DNA of 64,000 nt from Palsa-883 sp963847615 (GCA_963847615.1 CAWKAN010000026.1:186001-250000), one strand, 5' to 3'; shown: positions 51,426-60,751, counted from the stretch's first letter. The notes: generated from the letters alone by a model not told the origin. Program-made: numbers and translations.

Positions 51426-53285
51426 CTAGATCGCCCGGCAGGCGCGCGTCAGCCAGGCCCGGGTCGGGGCGTCCAGCGCCGGGCCGACCTCGGCCAGCAC
51501 GCGGGCGTGGTAGGCGTTCAGCCAGGCCCGCTCGGCCTCCGCCAGCAGCGCCGGGTCGAGCAGCCTGGTGTCGAACGGCGCCAGGGTCAGCGTCTCGAAA
51601 CACAGGAACGGCTTCACCGCGTCCGCCAGCTCGGCCTGGCCCACCAGCAGCAGGTTCTCCAGGCGGATGCCGTAGCGGCCCGGCAGGTAGCAGCCGGGCT
51701 CGTTCGACAGGATCATGCCCTCGGCGATCGGCACCGGGCGGGCCAGGCGCGACAGGCTGACCGGTCCCTCGTGCACCGACAGATAGCTGCCGACGCCGTG
51801 GCCGGTGCCGTGGTCGTAGTCCAGCCCGACCTGCCACAAGGCGCGGCGGGCGAAGGCGTCCAGGTGCACGCCGGCGACGCCGGACGGGAACACCGCAGTG
51901 GCGATGGCGATGTGGCCCTGCATCACCCGCGTCACCCGCGCGCGCAGCGCCGCCGGCGGCGCAGCGGGCCCGGTCCAGACGGTGCGGGTGATGTCGGTGG
52001 TGCCGTCCGGGTACTGCCCGCCGCTGTCGATCAGATAGACCTCGTTCGGACGGATCGGCCGGTCGGAGGCCGCGGTCACCCGGTAATGGATGATCGCGCC
52101 GTGCTCCCCGGCCCCCGAGATCGCCGGGAAACTCTCGCCGCGGAAGTCCTCCACCTCGCCGCGCAAGGCCAGCAGCCGATTGGCGGCGCTGAGTTCGGTG
52201 GCGGTGCCGGCGGGGCCAACCTGGTCCAGCCAGCACAGGAAGCGGCAGACCGCCGCGGCGTCGCGCGCATGGGCGGCGCGGGCGCCCTGGCGCTCGGTCG
52301 GGTTCTTGCAGGCCTTGGGCAGCAGGCAGGGGTCCGGCCCGGCCGCCACCGTCGCGCCGGCCGCGCGCAGCGCCTGGGCGAACCAGACCGGGGAGCCGGC
52401 GGGATCCACCCGCACGCGCTTGCCGCCCAGCGCGGCCAGCGCGCCGGGCAGCGCCGCGCGATCCGCCACGGTGACGCCGTTGCCCAGCCAGGCCCGGGTC
52501 TCGGCCGGCAGCTTGGCCGGCTGCATGAACAGCGCGCAGCGCCCGTCGGCATGGGCCAGCGCGAAGCCGAGCGCAAATGGCGTGAACGGCACGTCGGCGC
52601 CGCGGATGTTCAGCAGCCAGGCGATCGAGGCGGGGTCGCTGATCACCGCCGCGTCCTGCCGCGCCGCGCGCAGGATCGCGGCGATCGCCTCGCGCTTCTC
52701 GGCCGCCGGCGTGCCGGCATAGCGCAGCGCGTGCGGCCGGGCGGGAGCCAACGGCGGCGGCGGCCGGTCGGTCCAGACGGCGTCCACCGGGTTGGTCGCG
52801 GTGGCGAGCATGGTCAGCCCGGCCTCGGTGTAGCGGGCCAGCGCCTCCTCGCTGATCAACAGCGGGTCGTAGCCGATCCGTGCGCCCGGTGGCGCGTTCC
52901 CTGGCGCGCTGCCGGTTGGCGTCCCGCCGCTTGCTGCGGTGCCAATGGGCGCGTTCCCCTGGGGCACGTTCCCCTGGGGCATGTTGGCCGCCAGCCAGCC
53001 CGGCGGCGGCTGTTCGGTGATGTGGCACCGCTCCCACAGCGCCGGGTCGGTCTGCGCGGCGAGTTGCAACACGTAGCGGCCATCGGTGAACACGGCGGCG
53101 CGCTCGGCCAACACCACCGCCAGCCCGGCGCTGCCGGTGAAGCCGGTCAGCCAGGCCAGGCGCTCGGCCGCCGCCGGGACATACTCGCCCAGGTGCTCGT
53201 CGGCGCGCGGGACGATGAACCCATCCAGGCCGCGCGCCGCCAGTTCCCGCCGAAGTGCCGCCAACCGCCCGCCTGCCGTGCTCAT
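51426..53285 (-). CDS. Xaa-Pro aminopeptidase (M24B, APP-like, three domains)
   Basis: 619 residues, the long three-domain form. Start at 53285 with GGGGAG about 9 nt upstream. Two creatinase-like N-terminal domains (ARGLDGFIVPRADEHLGEYV; FVPRADEH is typical of this family) are followed by the pita-bread domain with metal ligands in LIDSGGQYPDGTTDITRTVW (two Asp), DYDHGTGHGVGSYLSVHEGP (His) and SNEPGCYLPGRYGIRLENLL (two Glu). It cleaves N-terminal residues preceding proline. A linker after residue 100 contains an in-frame 15-bp duplication (52952-52981, peptide MPQGNVPQGNAP), not expected in the family. Confidence 0.93.
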   Translation of the reverse strand: MSTAGGRLAALRRELAARGLDGFIVPRADEHLGEYVPAAAERLAWLTGFTGSAGLAVVLAERAAVFTDGRYVLQLAAQTDPALWERCHITEQPPPGWLAANMPQGNVPQGNAPIGTAASGGTPTGSAPGNAPPGARIGYDPLLISEEALARYTEAGLTMLATATNPVDAVWTDRPPPPLAPARPHALRYAGTPAAEKREAIAAILRAARQDAAVISDPASIAWLLNIRGADVPFTPFALGFALAHADGRCALFMQPAKLPAETRAWLGNGVTVADRAALPGALAALGGKRVRVDPAGSPVWFAQALRAAGATVAAGPDPCLLPKACKNPTERQGARAAHARDAAAVCRFLCWLDQVGPAGTATELSAANRLLALRGEVEDFRGESFPAISGAGEHGAIIHYRVTAASDRPIRPNEVYLIDSGGQYPDGTTDITRTVWTGPAAPPAALRARVTRVMQGHIAIATAVFPSGVAGVHLDAFARRALWQVGLDYDHGTGHGVGSYLSVHEGPVSLSRLARPVPIAEGMILSNEPGCYLPGRYGIRLENLLLVGQAELADAVKPFLCFETLTLAPFDTRLLDPALLAEAERAWLNAYHARVLAEVGPALDAPTRAWLTRACRAI

Positions 53286-53383
53286 CGCCACACTCCCCGC
53301 CAGAAGGTTACCCGAATAGACATAGCCCTCCCGTCGCTCATGCTATTCGCGCATGGCTGGCGGGGTATTTCGGTACTTATGCC

Positions 53384-53411
53384 GCAGTGCAGCATCGCTA
53401 TATTGCACTGC
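53384..53411. promoter_or_regulatory. Candidate operator: perfect 8-bp inverted repeat upstream of DUF1127
   Basis: GCAGTGCA (53384-53391) and TGCACTGC (53404-53411) are exact complements separated by 12 nt that include TCGCTATAT. It lies about 70 bp before the DUF1127 start, in a patch that is AT-richer than its surroundings and contains AGCATCGCTATATTGC. It could be a dimeric regulator site or part of a promoter hairpin. Identified by symmetry and position only. Confidence 0.45.
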
Positions 53412-53480
53412 GACAAGACCGGGAGCGCCTCGCCGCGATGACGCGGCGCTGGACCCGGATGAAGGATGGGGATCAAGCCC

Positions 53481-53798
53481 ATGAGTGCACCGCTCGCCAA
53501 GAGTGATTTCGTGTTCAAGCTCGCGACCAGCCAGAGCTACATCGATCACGACTACGATCCGACCCCGCTGGCCAAGGCGGCCGCGGCCCCGCCCGGCATC
53601 CTCCGCCAGCTCGGCGACGGCCTCGCCTGCGTCGCCCGGTTCGTCAAGACCTGGGCCGCCCGGCAGGCCGCGTTGGCCGAGATGGCAACGATGAGCGACC
53701 GCGAACTGTCGGACATCGGCCTGAGCCGCGGCGATCTGCCGCGCGTGTTCGACGCCGACTTCATCGCCGACCACACAAGGGGTCGCGCCGCCTGCTGA
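53481..53798 (+). CDS. DUF1127 (YjiS-like) protein
   Basis: 105 residues; ATG at 53481 preferred because GGGGA lies about 9 nt upstream (an ATG at 53466 is in frame). The C-terminal DUF1127 motif is LAEMATMSDRELSDIGLSRG followed by DLPRVFDADFIADHTRG. The N-terminal 60 residues are variable. DUF1127 proteins are small regulators; one in Agrobacterium affects phosphate and RNA metabolism, and most are unstudied. Monocistronic, divergent from the aminopeptidase gene, with an inverted repeat in the intervening region. Confidence 0.88.
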   Translation: MSAPLAKSDFVFKLATSQSYIDHDYDPTPLAKAAAAPPGILRQLGDGLACVARFVKTWAARQAALAEMATMSDRELSDIGLSRGDLPRVFDADFIADHTRGRAAC

Positions 53799-54492
53799 TC
53801 GCACCGCAGGCAGGCCAGGGGCTGCGGCCCCTGCGCCGGCTGCGCGTGCCGTCCCGGCGCGAACGGACCGCCAGGGCATCGGCTGGCGCGACGTTCCACC
53901 GCCTGCCCCGGGGCGGGTCCGTCACCCGTGGCGGACCGCGGCATCGCGAGCAACCGGGAGCCGGTCCGCTGCGCGTTGCCGCCGGGTTGCCGACGCTCCT
54001 CTGCTAACCTGTCGATCGCCGCGTGCTCGGCTTCGAGCCCCGCGAAACCGCGCCTTGGTGCGGTCGTCAACACCGCCCGGCGCTCAACCAATCGACCGCG
54101 GGTGTGCCGCCTGGGAGCCGATTGGCCAGGATGTCCGCACCTGCCGGATGTGGCCCGACCGCCGACCGGCGTGGCTGCGCAATGCCTGGTGACAGTGGCC
54201 GGGCGCCACTGACCAAACCCAATCTCGCCGAACGCTCGGCCTGACGCCCGGCGATTGATCCAGAGGGCGGATGCAGCGGCATCCAGCCCCGGGATCATGC
54301 CGTTTCGCGACCGATCGATGGTCTGCTGGCGCCGATCGGCCCGCGCGCCTGGCAGGTTCCAGCGCGGCGCCGTGGCGCCGCGCGGTTTCGCCGCTTGCCT
54401 CGCGCCAACCGCCCCTGCGGCTTGCCGCCGGCCGAGGTATCGGGTCAGATCGCGCCGCCCACGCAAGGCGTCCACGGCACCGGGAGGAAGCG
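53799..54492. other. Gene-free stretch, about 694 bp
   Basis: Frames on both strands are Arg/Ala/Pro-rich and lack motifs. It begins after DUF1127 and ends in the leader of the DUF3237 gene (GGGAGGAAG ribosome binding site at 54482-54490). I cannot exclude a decayed gene but see no family signal. Confidence 0.45.
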
Positions 54493-54951
54493 ATGGCCGA
54501 TATCCATACCACGCATCTGTTCAAGATGACGCTCGACGTCGGCGGCATGCAGCCGATCGGCGCCACGCCATCGGGCAACCGGCGGATCGGCCTGGTGGCC
54601 GGCGGCCGGTTCGAGGGGGCGCGGTTGCGCGGCAAGGTGCTGCCAGGCGGGGCCGACTGGATCGTCGTCCGCCCGGACGGGGTGACCACGCTGGATGTGC
54701 GCCTGCTGCTGGAGACCGACGACGGCGCGGCGATCGGCATGACCTATCGCGGCCTGCGCCACGGCCCGGCCGAGGTGATGGACCGGCTCAATCGCGGCGA
54801 GACCGTCGATCCGAGCACGTATTATTTCCGCATCGCCGTGGCGTTCGAAACCGCGGCGGCGCGCTACGCCTGGCTGAACGGCGCGATCTGCCTCGGCACC
54901 GGCGACCGCACGCCCAGCGGGCCGGTCTACGACGTGTTCGAGGTGCTCTGA
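54493..54951 (+). CDS. DUF3237 family protein
   Basis: 152 residues. Start at 54493 with GGGAGGAAG just upstream. DUF3237 pattern: HTTHLFKMTLDVGGMQPIGA, TPSGNRRIGLVAGGRFEGAR, GADWIVVRPDGVTTLDVRLL and YYFRIAVAFETAAARYAWLN. The family folds as a small beta-barrel and is of unknown function, often next to catabolic genes. Its stop is 2 nt before the start of the dehydrogenase gene, so the two are one transcription unit. Confidence 0.9.
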   Translation: MADIHTTHLFKMTLDVGGMQPIGATPSGNRRIGLVAGGRFEGARLRGKVLPGGADWIVVRPDGVTTLDVRLLLETDDGAAIGMTYRGLRHGPAEVMDRLNRGETVDPSTYYFRIAVAFETAAARYAWLNGAICLGTGDRTPSGPVYDVFEVL

Positions 54952-54953
54952 GC

Positions 54954-55883
54954 ATGGCCGCGACGCAAGCAAAAATCGGCTTCATCGGCCTGGGCAACAT
55001 GGGCGCGCCGATGGCGGCGAACCTGCTCAAGGCGGGCTACCAGCTGACCGGCTACGACCTGAACCCGGCGGCGCTGGCCGCGCTCACCGCCGCCGGCGGC
55101 ACCCCGGCCGCCAGCGCGGCGGAGGCCGCCACTGGCGCCGAGATCATCATCACCATGCTGCCCGCCGGCGAGCAGGTGCGCGAGGTCTGGCTGCACCAGG
55201 GCGGGCTGATCGAGGCGGCGCAGGCGGCGGGCCAAAAGCCGCTGCTGATCGACTGTTCCACCATCGACGTCGCCAGCGCGCGCGCCGTGGAGGCAGTAGC
55301 GCGCGGCGCCGGGCTGGAGCTGCTGGATGCCCCGGTGTCCGGCGGCACGGTCGGCGCGGCGGCGGGCACGCTGACCTTCATGGTCGGCGGGTCGGAGACC
55401 GCTTTCGCGCGCGGGGCGCCGATCCTGCGGGCGATGGGCAGGAACATCTTCCACGCCGGGGCCGCGGGGGCGGGACAGGCGGCGAAGATCTGCAACAACA
55501 TGATGCTGGCGATCAACATGATCGGCGTCAGCGAGGGCTTCCTGCTGGCCAAAAGCCTCGGCCTGGACTGGAACAAGCTGCACGAGATCACCACCACCGC
55601 GACCGCGCAGTCGTGGGCGCTGTCGAACTATTGCCCGGCGCCCGGCCCGGTGCCGGCGGCGCCGTCCAACCGCGACTACGCCCCGGGCTTCATGGCGGCG
55701 CTGATGCTGAAGGACATCAAGCTGTCGCAGGCGGCGGCCGAGGCCGGCGGCGTGCCCACCCCGCTCGCCGCCCACGCGGTGGACTTCTATCAGGCGGTGG
55801 TCGATGCCGGCGATGGCGCCAAGGATTTTTCCGTGGTATTCCGTTTGCTAAGCCAACGAAAGCGGCACGGCGAAGCGGCGTAG
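54954..55883 (+). CDS. NAD-dependent beta-hydroxyacid dehydrogenase (3-hydroxyisobutyrate type)
   Basis: 309 residues. Rossmann motif IGFIGLGNMGAPMAANLLKA near 8-27, the substrate-site motif LLDAPVSGGTVGAAAGTLTF near 122, and the catalytic Lys in GAGQAAKICNNMMLAINMIG near 174. C-terminal domain with DYAPGFMAALMLKDIKLSQA. Substrates in the family include 3-hydroxyisobutyrate, tartronate semialdehyde and other 3-hydroxyacids. It is coupled to DUF3237 and upstream of an acyl-CoA synthetase gene, so an acid-to-CoA catabolic route is possible (inference). Confidence 0.92.
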   Translation: MAATQAKIGFIGLGNMGAPMAANLLKAGYQLTGYDLNPAALAALTAAGGTPAASAAEAATGAEIIITMLPAGEQVREVWLHQGGLIEAAQAAGQKPLLIDCSTIDVASARAVEAVARGAGLELLDAPVSGGTVGAAAGTLTFMVGGSETAFARGAPILRAMGRNIFHAGAAGAGQAAKICNNMMLAINMIGVSEGFLLAKSLGLDWNKLHEITTTATAQSWALSNYCPAPGPVPAAPSNRDYAPGFMAALMLKDIKLSQAAAEAGGVPTPLAAHAVDFYQAVVDAGDGAKDFSVVFRLLSQRKRHGEAA

Positions 55884-55889
55884 TCCTGG

Positions 55890-56012
55890 TACACCTCTCC
55901 CGCTTGCGGGAGAGGTCGCGGAGCGGAGCGACGCGGGTGAGGGAGGTGCGGCCGGCACCCCCCTCACCCGTCTCACTCCGCTCGCCGACCTCTCCCGCCG
56001 GGGGGAGAGGTA
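55890..56012. repeat. CTCTCCCG palindromic element
   Basis: Begins with the hairpin ACCTCTCCCGCTTGCGGGAGAGGT and ends with ACCTCTCCCGCCGGGGGGAGAGGT. Between them GCGGAGCGGAGCGACGCGGGTGAGGG is paired with CCCTCACCCGTCTCACTCCGC. Related in design to the element at 21524-21718. Lies between the dehydrogenase and acyl-CoA synthetase genes. Confidence 0.88.
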
Positions 56013-56065
56013 AAGGCCGGCCGCACCGGTCGGCGAACGTCGGGACAAGCAGGGAGGAGGCCAAC

Positions 56066-57758
56066 ATGGCGGCGGATGCGTTCAAGGCGGCGCGCGACTT
56101 TCTGTTCAACAATCGCAGCAACTATCCGGCCGCGCATGCCGGCTTCCAATGGCCGAAGCCGGAGAATTTCAACTACGCGCTGGACTGGTTCGACGCCGAG
56201 CTGGCGCAAGGCGACAGCGCGGGCCGCCTGGCACTGAAGATCGTCGGCGACGGCGCCGCGACGGCAACCTTCGCCGAGCTGTCGATCCGTTCGAACCGTA
56301 TCGCCAACGGACTGCGTGCGCTGGGCGTCAAGCGCGGCGAGCGCATCCTGCTGATGCTCGGCAATGTCGTGGCGTTGTGGGAGGTGATGCTGGCGGCGAT
56401 GAAGCTCGGCGCGGTGGTGATCCCGGCGACGACGTTGCTGACACAGTACGATCTGAAGGACCGGTTCGAGCGCGGCCGGGTCCGCCACCTGATCGCCAAC
56501 GCCGCGGACGCGGCGAAATTCGCCGGGCTCGATCCCACGGTGACGCGCATCGCGCTGGGCGAGCCGCCCGCCGGATGGCACCGCTACGACGCGCTGGCGC
56601 AAGGCGCGCCCGGCTTCACGCCGGACGGGCCGACCAAGGCCACCGATCCGCTGCTGCTGTATTTCACCTCCGGCACGACATCGCGCCCCAAGCTGGTCGA
56701 GCACAGTCACCAAAGCTACCCGGTCGGCCACCTGATCACGATGTACTGGATCGGCCTGCAACCGGGCGACATGCACCTGAACATTTCGTCGCCGGGCTGG
56801 GCGAAGCATGCCTATAGCTGCCTCTTCGCCCCCTGGAACGCCGGCGCAACGGTGTGCATCGTCAACCAGCCGCGGTTCAATGCGCGCGGCATGCTGGACG
56901 CGATCGTGGCCAACCACGTCACCACGCTGTGCGCCCCGCCCACGGTCTGGCGCATGTTCGTGCAGGAGGACCTGAAATCCTGGTCACACGTCGTTGCGCG
57001 AGGTGGTCTCCGCCGGCGAGCCGCTCAACCCGGAGGTCATCGAGCAGGTGCAGGCGGTCTGGGGCAAGACCGTGCGCGAGGGCTACGGGCAGACCGAGAC
57101 CACGCTGCAGGTCGGCTGCTTCCCCGGCGAGCTGGTGAAACCCGGCTCGATGGGCCAGGAGGCGCCGGGCTACCGCATCCGCCTGCTCGATCCCGACGAC
57201 CAGGTGGCCGCGGAAGCCGAGGTCTGCATCCTGCTCGATCCGCCGCCGACCGGGCTGATGCGCGGCTACCAGAACGATGACGGATCGTTCGCGCCGCTGG
57301 GGAAAACCGCCTATCGCACCGGCGACGTGGCCAGCCGCGACGCCGACGGCTACCTGACCTATGTCGGGCGCGCCGACGACGTGTTCAAAGCGTCGGACTA
57401 CCGGATCAGCCCGTTCGAACTGGAAAGCGCGCTGATCGAGCATCCCGCGATCGCCGAGGCCGCGGTGGTACCGGCGCCCGACGCGCTGCGCATGGCGGTG
57501 CCGAAGGCATATCTGGTGCTGGCCGCCGGCGCGACGGCCGACCGCGCCACGGTGCTGTCGATCTTCCGCCACCTGCGCGAGCGGCTGGCCCCGTTCAAGC
57601 GGGTGCGCCGGCTGGAGTTCGCCGAGCTGCCGAAGACCATCTCCGGCAAGATCCGCCGCGTCGAACTGCGCCAGATCGAGGAGCGCCTGGCAAAGGCGAA
57701 CCAGCGCGCGGCCGGCGAATTCCGCGAGGAGGATTTCCCGGAGTTGACCGCGCGATAG
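56066..57758 (+). CDS. AMP-dependent acyl-CoA synthetase, single frameshift
   Basis: Start at 56066 after AGGGAGGAGG. N-terminal half: FTSGTTSRPKLVEHSHQSYP (P-loop), then SPGWAKHAYSCLFAPWNAGA and LCAPPTVWRMFVQEDLKSWS. There the frame is lost; removing one base near 56986 restores SWSTSLREVVSAGEPLNPEV. The second half has GYGQTETTLQVGCFPGELVK, YRTGDVASRDADGYLTYVGR, SDYRISPFELESALIEHPAI and the catalytic Lys in ELPKTISGKIRRVELRQIEE. 563 residues when repaired. It activates a carboxylic acid to its CoA thioester, likely in the same pathway as the upstream dehydrogenase. Confidence 0.9.
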
Positions 57759-57830
57759 AGCGCCGTCCCTGGGGCGCGCCGCCGCTGCGGTACTTCGCGC
57801 CCGGGGGCCGGGATCTTGCGCAAGAAAGGA

Positions 57831-57923
57831 TTCACCACAGAGGCACGGAGACACTGAGAAGAAATGGTTGCAGGTGAAGCGCAGCGCCTGCCGTCTTGGC
57901 GTCTCTGCGCCTCCGTGGCGAAT
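57831..57923. repeat. TTCACCACAGAGGCAC inverted-repeat element, copy 2
   Basis: TTCACCACAGAGGCACGGAG (57831-57850) and its diverged complement ending CTCCGTGGCGAA (57912-57923) form a hairpin with several mismatches. The left arm is nearly identical to the left arm at 23487 and to the sequence at the right edge (63983). Confidence 0.9.
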
Positions 57924-58010
57924 TATCCCGCACCAAGAACGAGCCCCCATCTCCTGTCGCTGTGATCCCCAGCTTTTGTCGCCCTAGCCGAGCACATTCG
58001 GGGAAGCAGC

Positions 58011-58646
58011 CTATGCGGCAGGCTGGTCCCCGAACTGCATTCCCATCCAGATCGCCCGCTTCGACCCAGGCGGCATCTCATCCAACCGCCGAAACCCACA
58101 TCGATGATAGAACCCTATTGCCCGCGTGTTCGTCGTGCCGACCGCCAGGTGCGCACCGTGTGAGCCCATCGCGCGCACCGCATCCATCCAGCGATCCATC
58201 AACCGTCGTCCGACGCCATCCCCACGCAGATGCGGCAACAGGTTGATGTGCAGGTGTGACGGGTAGGCGTCGGTGATCTCATCCGGCGTCCGGCGCGGCT
58301 GGTGGATCATGCGGATCATACGTAGATCCGAAAACGGAACGACCGGCGGCCGGTCGGCCGGCGCGGCATAGGCTGTCCTCAGGTCCGGCCACCACGCGGC
58401 TTCCAGCCGCGCCGCGAACCTCCTGGTGTCCACCGCGCCGACGATGTAGCCGCCCACGCCGTCCGCATCCTCTGCGACAAGCACCGTCTCCGGGCACAGC
58501 ACCGCATACGGCGCGGCGTAGATGTGCCCGAGCAGCTTCGGGTCGCGATACAGCGCGGCGGCATCGGCGCCGCCATCGCCGGTGGCCAGCGCGATGCGGT
58601 ACAGCGCGTCCAGGTCATCCGCTCCGACAGGGCGAATCGCGATCAT
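58011..58646 (-). CDS. GNAT family N-acetyltransferase
   Basis: 211 residues; ATG at 58646 with GGGAA upstream. GNAT fold: MIAIRPVGADDLDALYRIAL at strand 1, SHLHINLLPHLRGDGVGRRL (motif A with RGxGxG-like GDGVGR) near 140, and AVGTTNTRAIGFYHRCGFRR (motif B) near 175. Similar to a GNAT subgroup related to protein O-GlcNAcase C-terminal acetyltransferase-like domains. It acetylates an amine of unknown identity. Monocistronic. Confidence 0.88.
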   Translation of the reverse strand: MIAIRPVGADDLDALYRIALATGDGGADAAALYRDPKLLGHIYAAPYAVLCPETVLVAEDADGVGGYIVGAVDTRRFAARLEAAWWPDLRTAYAAPADRPPVVPFSDLRMIRMIHQPRRTPDEITDAYPSHLHINLLPHLRGDGVGRRLMDRWMDAVRAMGSHGAHLAVGTTNTRAIGFYHRCGFRRLDEMPPGSKRAIWMGMQFGDQPAA

Positions 58647-58916
58647 GTGCCGGTTCCCGCTGCGCCGGGCGTGCATAGCACGATGTGGCGCCGCATCGCC
58701 CTCGCCGGGCCAAGGTCTATCGCGCGGTCGCCGGCTCCCTGTGGTGCCCACGCGCGGCAGGGACGCGATTCGTGACCAGTGGGCTGCTGTCGAGCGACAA
58801 TGCTCGCGGCACGACAAATCTCACCCGGGTCGCCGCCTCGGCCGGCCGGCCCCGATCCCGGCCCGGTCCCGCCATCGTGTCGCTTGCCATCACCGGCCCG
58901 CAACAACCGGCTGTAC

Positions 58917-58946
58917 GTGCTCGCCGGCGTCGTTGCCGGCGAGCAC
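58917..58946 (-). terminator. Strong hairpin after the MFS permease gene
   Basis: GTGCTCGCCGGC (58917-58928) and GCCGGCGAGCAC (58935-58946) are perfect 12-bp arms with a 6-nt loop GTCGTT. It begins 11 bp beyond the stop of the minus-strand MFS gene, so it is well placed as a terminator, although no T-run follows. Confidence 0.6.
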
Positions 58947-58957
58947 GCCCGATCGCG

Positions 58958-60232
58958 CTAGGCGACCTGCAGCTCCGCCACGAGCTGCTTGCCCTTGGTC
59001 TCCGGCCCGACCAACAGCGCCAGGATGTAGCTGAGTGCGAAGACCATGGTCCCGATCATCATCGGGATCGCGAAGCCAAGGTGCCAGGAATAGGCGAAGT
59101 AGGTGATGATCGGCGCCACGAGGCCGCCCCAGATCGCCCCCTGGTGATAGCAGAAGCCGCTCGCCGTGGCGCGCACCTCGGTCGGGAACCGCTCGTTCAT
59201 GAAGGTCGCCATCTGGCCCTGCATGCCGCCGCTGGCCGCCGCGCCCTGCAGCACGAATCCCCACCAGATCAGTGCGAAACTGGTACTCATGAGATACAAT
59301 GGTGCGAGCGGAATCGCGAACAGAGCCGGGATGATCATCGCCGCCCGGCGTCCGTACTTATCCGCCACGAAACCCCACCCCACGCTGGCCAGGAAGGTGA
59401 CGAGGTTGGCGGCCACGCCGACCTCGCCGATCGCCCCCGGCGACATATGGAGGTCGACCTGAAGATGTGTCGCGAACAGCACGGTGACCGAGTAGTAGGC
59501 GATGAACCCGCTCGCCATCCACCAGCACGCGTTCAGGGTGTTGACGATCATGCCACGCTTGAAAATGCTCAACAGCGGCGCCTTGACCTCACGCTTCTGG
59601 GTGCGCTGGAGGCGCCGGTTTTCCACCCAGACTTCGGGTTCCTTGACGAAATAGCGCACATAGACGACCGCCAGGGCAGGCAGCACGCCAACGATCAGCA
59701 GGCCGCGCCAGCCGATCGAATTGTAGAACAGGCCATAGATGGCGAAGGACAGCATGAAGCCAATGCCCCACGAGCCTTGCAGGATGCCGCCTATCAGCCC
59801 GCGCGAGCGCTGCGGCCAGGTTTCCATCGCCAGGGCTGACCCGGCCGGCCATTCCGCGCCCATGAAAAAGCCGAGGATGGCGCGCGCGACAAACAGGAAC
59901 GTGAAGGTCGGCGACAGGCCGGCGGCGAGGTTGCACAACGAATAGCCCAGGATCGCAATCATCAACGGCGTCTTGCGTCCGATCCGATCGCCGAGCCAGC
60001 CCGAGGCGGTGGCACCCGCCAGACGCATCCACAGGGTGATCGTGAACACGAACGTCACCGATAGCATCGACACGTTAAACGCCTGCGCGATCGGGTGCAT
60101 GATCAGCAGGAAGACGGTGAAATCGAACGCGTCGAGCGTCCATCCCAGCCACGCAGCGACAAAGGCGTACCACTGGTCCTTGGTCGGTTCCTTCCACCAA
60201 GGAACACTCACTGATCCGCTTATGGCCGCCAT
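58958..60232 (-). CDS. MFS permease, aromatic/carboxylic acid:H+ symporter type
   Basis: 424 residues with 12 predicted helices. WTLDAFDFTVFLLIMHPIAQ near 31 carries the charged first-helix pattern of the sialate/aromatic-acid symporter groups. Motif A is SGWLGDRIGRKTPLMIAILG near 78; GFVADKYGRRAAMIIPALFA is the second-half counterpart. AILGFFMGAEWPAGSALAME near 117 is typical of SHS/AAHS proteins. Likely imports a carboxylate; substrate unknown. Divergent from the ICMT-like gene across a gene-free region. Confidence 0.9.
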   Translation of the reverse strand: MAAISGSVSVPWWKEPTKDQWYAFVAAWLGWTLDAFDFTVFLLIMHPIAQAFNVSMLSVTFVFTITLWMRLAGATASGWLGDRIGRKTPLMIAILGYSLCNLAAGLSPTFTFLFVARAILGFFMGAEWPAGSALAMETWPQRSRGLIGGILQGSWGIGFMLSFAIYGLFYNSIGWRGLLIVGVLPALAVVYVRYFVKEPEVWVENRRLQRTQKREVKAPLLSIFKRGMIVNTLNACWWMASGFIAYYSVTVLFATHLQVDLHMSPGAIGEVGVAANLVTFLASVGWGFVADKYGRRAAMIIPALFAIPLAPLYLMSTSFALIWWGFVLQGAAASGGMQGQMATFMNERFPTEVRATASGFCYHQGAIWGGLVAPIITYFAYSWHLGFAIPMMIGTMVFALSYILALLVGPETKGKQLVAELQVA

Positions 60233-60751
60233 GTTAGCCTCCCTCGTGTCGGATTCGACACGGCGAGCCGTCCGCTGGCGAGCACGTCGTTCCGCTCGCT
60301 CGGCGAGGCGACCCCACCGTGCTGTGTACGCCGCAGCGTCGTCCGCACTGCGGTTTCGTCACTTCCGTTTGCAGCGACCGTAATGCTGCCGCAGCCCCCA
60401 TGCAAGCAATGCAAACCAGCCTTGCATTAAAAAAGAGTCATCTCGTCTTCATCCGGATTGACGTTTTGCCTCTTCCAGTGCAGCCGGCGCCTGGTCAAGG
60501 CGACCCGCAACCGTGGAGGCGGGACCGCGGAAGCCGGGTGTGCGGCGGGTGGCCCACCGCGCATGGCGGCATCGATGCCCCTGGCGTCAACGACCTTCGC
60601 CTGATGGCCGCACCGCGATTGGTCCCCGCCGCTGCGCCGCCGGCGGCGTGGGCGAGGGATTGAGGCTGGCGCAGCCGACTTGGATACTTGCGGGCACCGC
60701 CGCCAGCGCCACGCCAAATGTCGCGCGGCATGAAGCCAGACGGGTGCCGCA
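60233..60751. other. Gene-free stretch, 519 bp
   Basis: Divergent promoter region of the MFS permease and the ICMT-like gene. An AT-rich patch at 60415-60475 (CATTAAAAAAGAGTCATC) stands out in the GC-rich surroundings and is the likeliest promoter area. No frame here has motifs or a good start. Confidence 0.45.

Noticed and set aside
53552..54475. Minus-strand frame of 307 residues opposite DUF1127 and the following gap
   Set aside because: It is partly the shadow of DUF1127, and the remainder lacks any recognisable domain.
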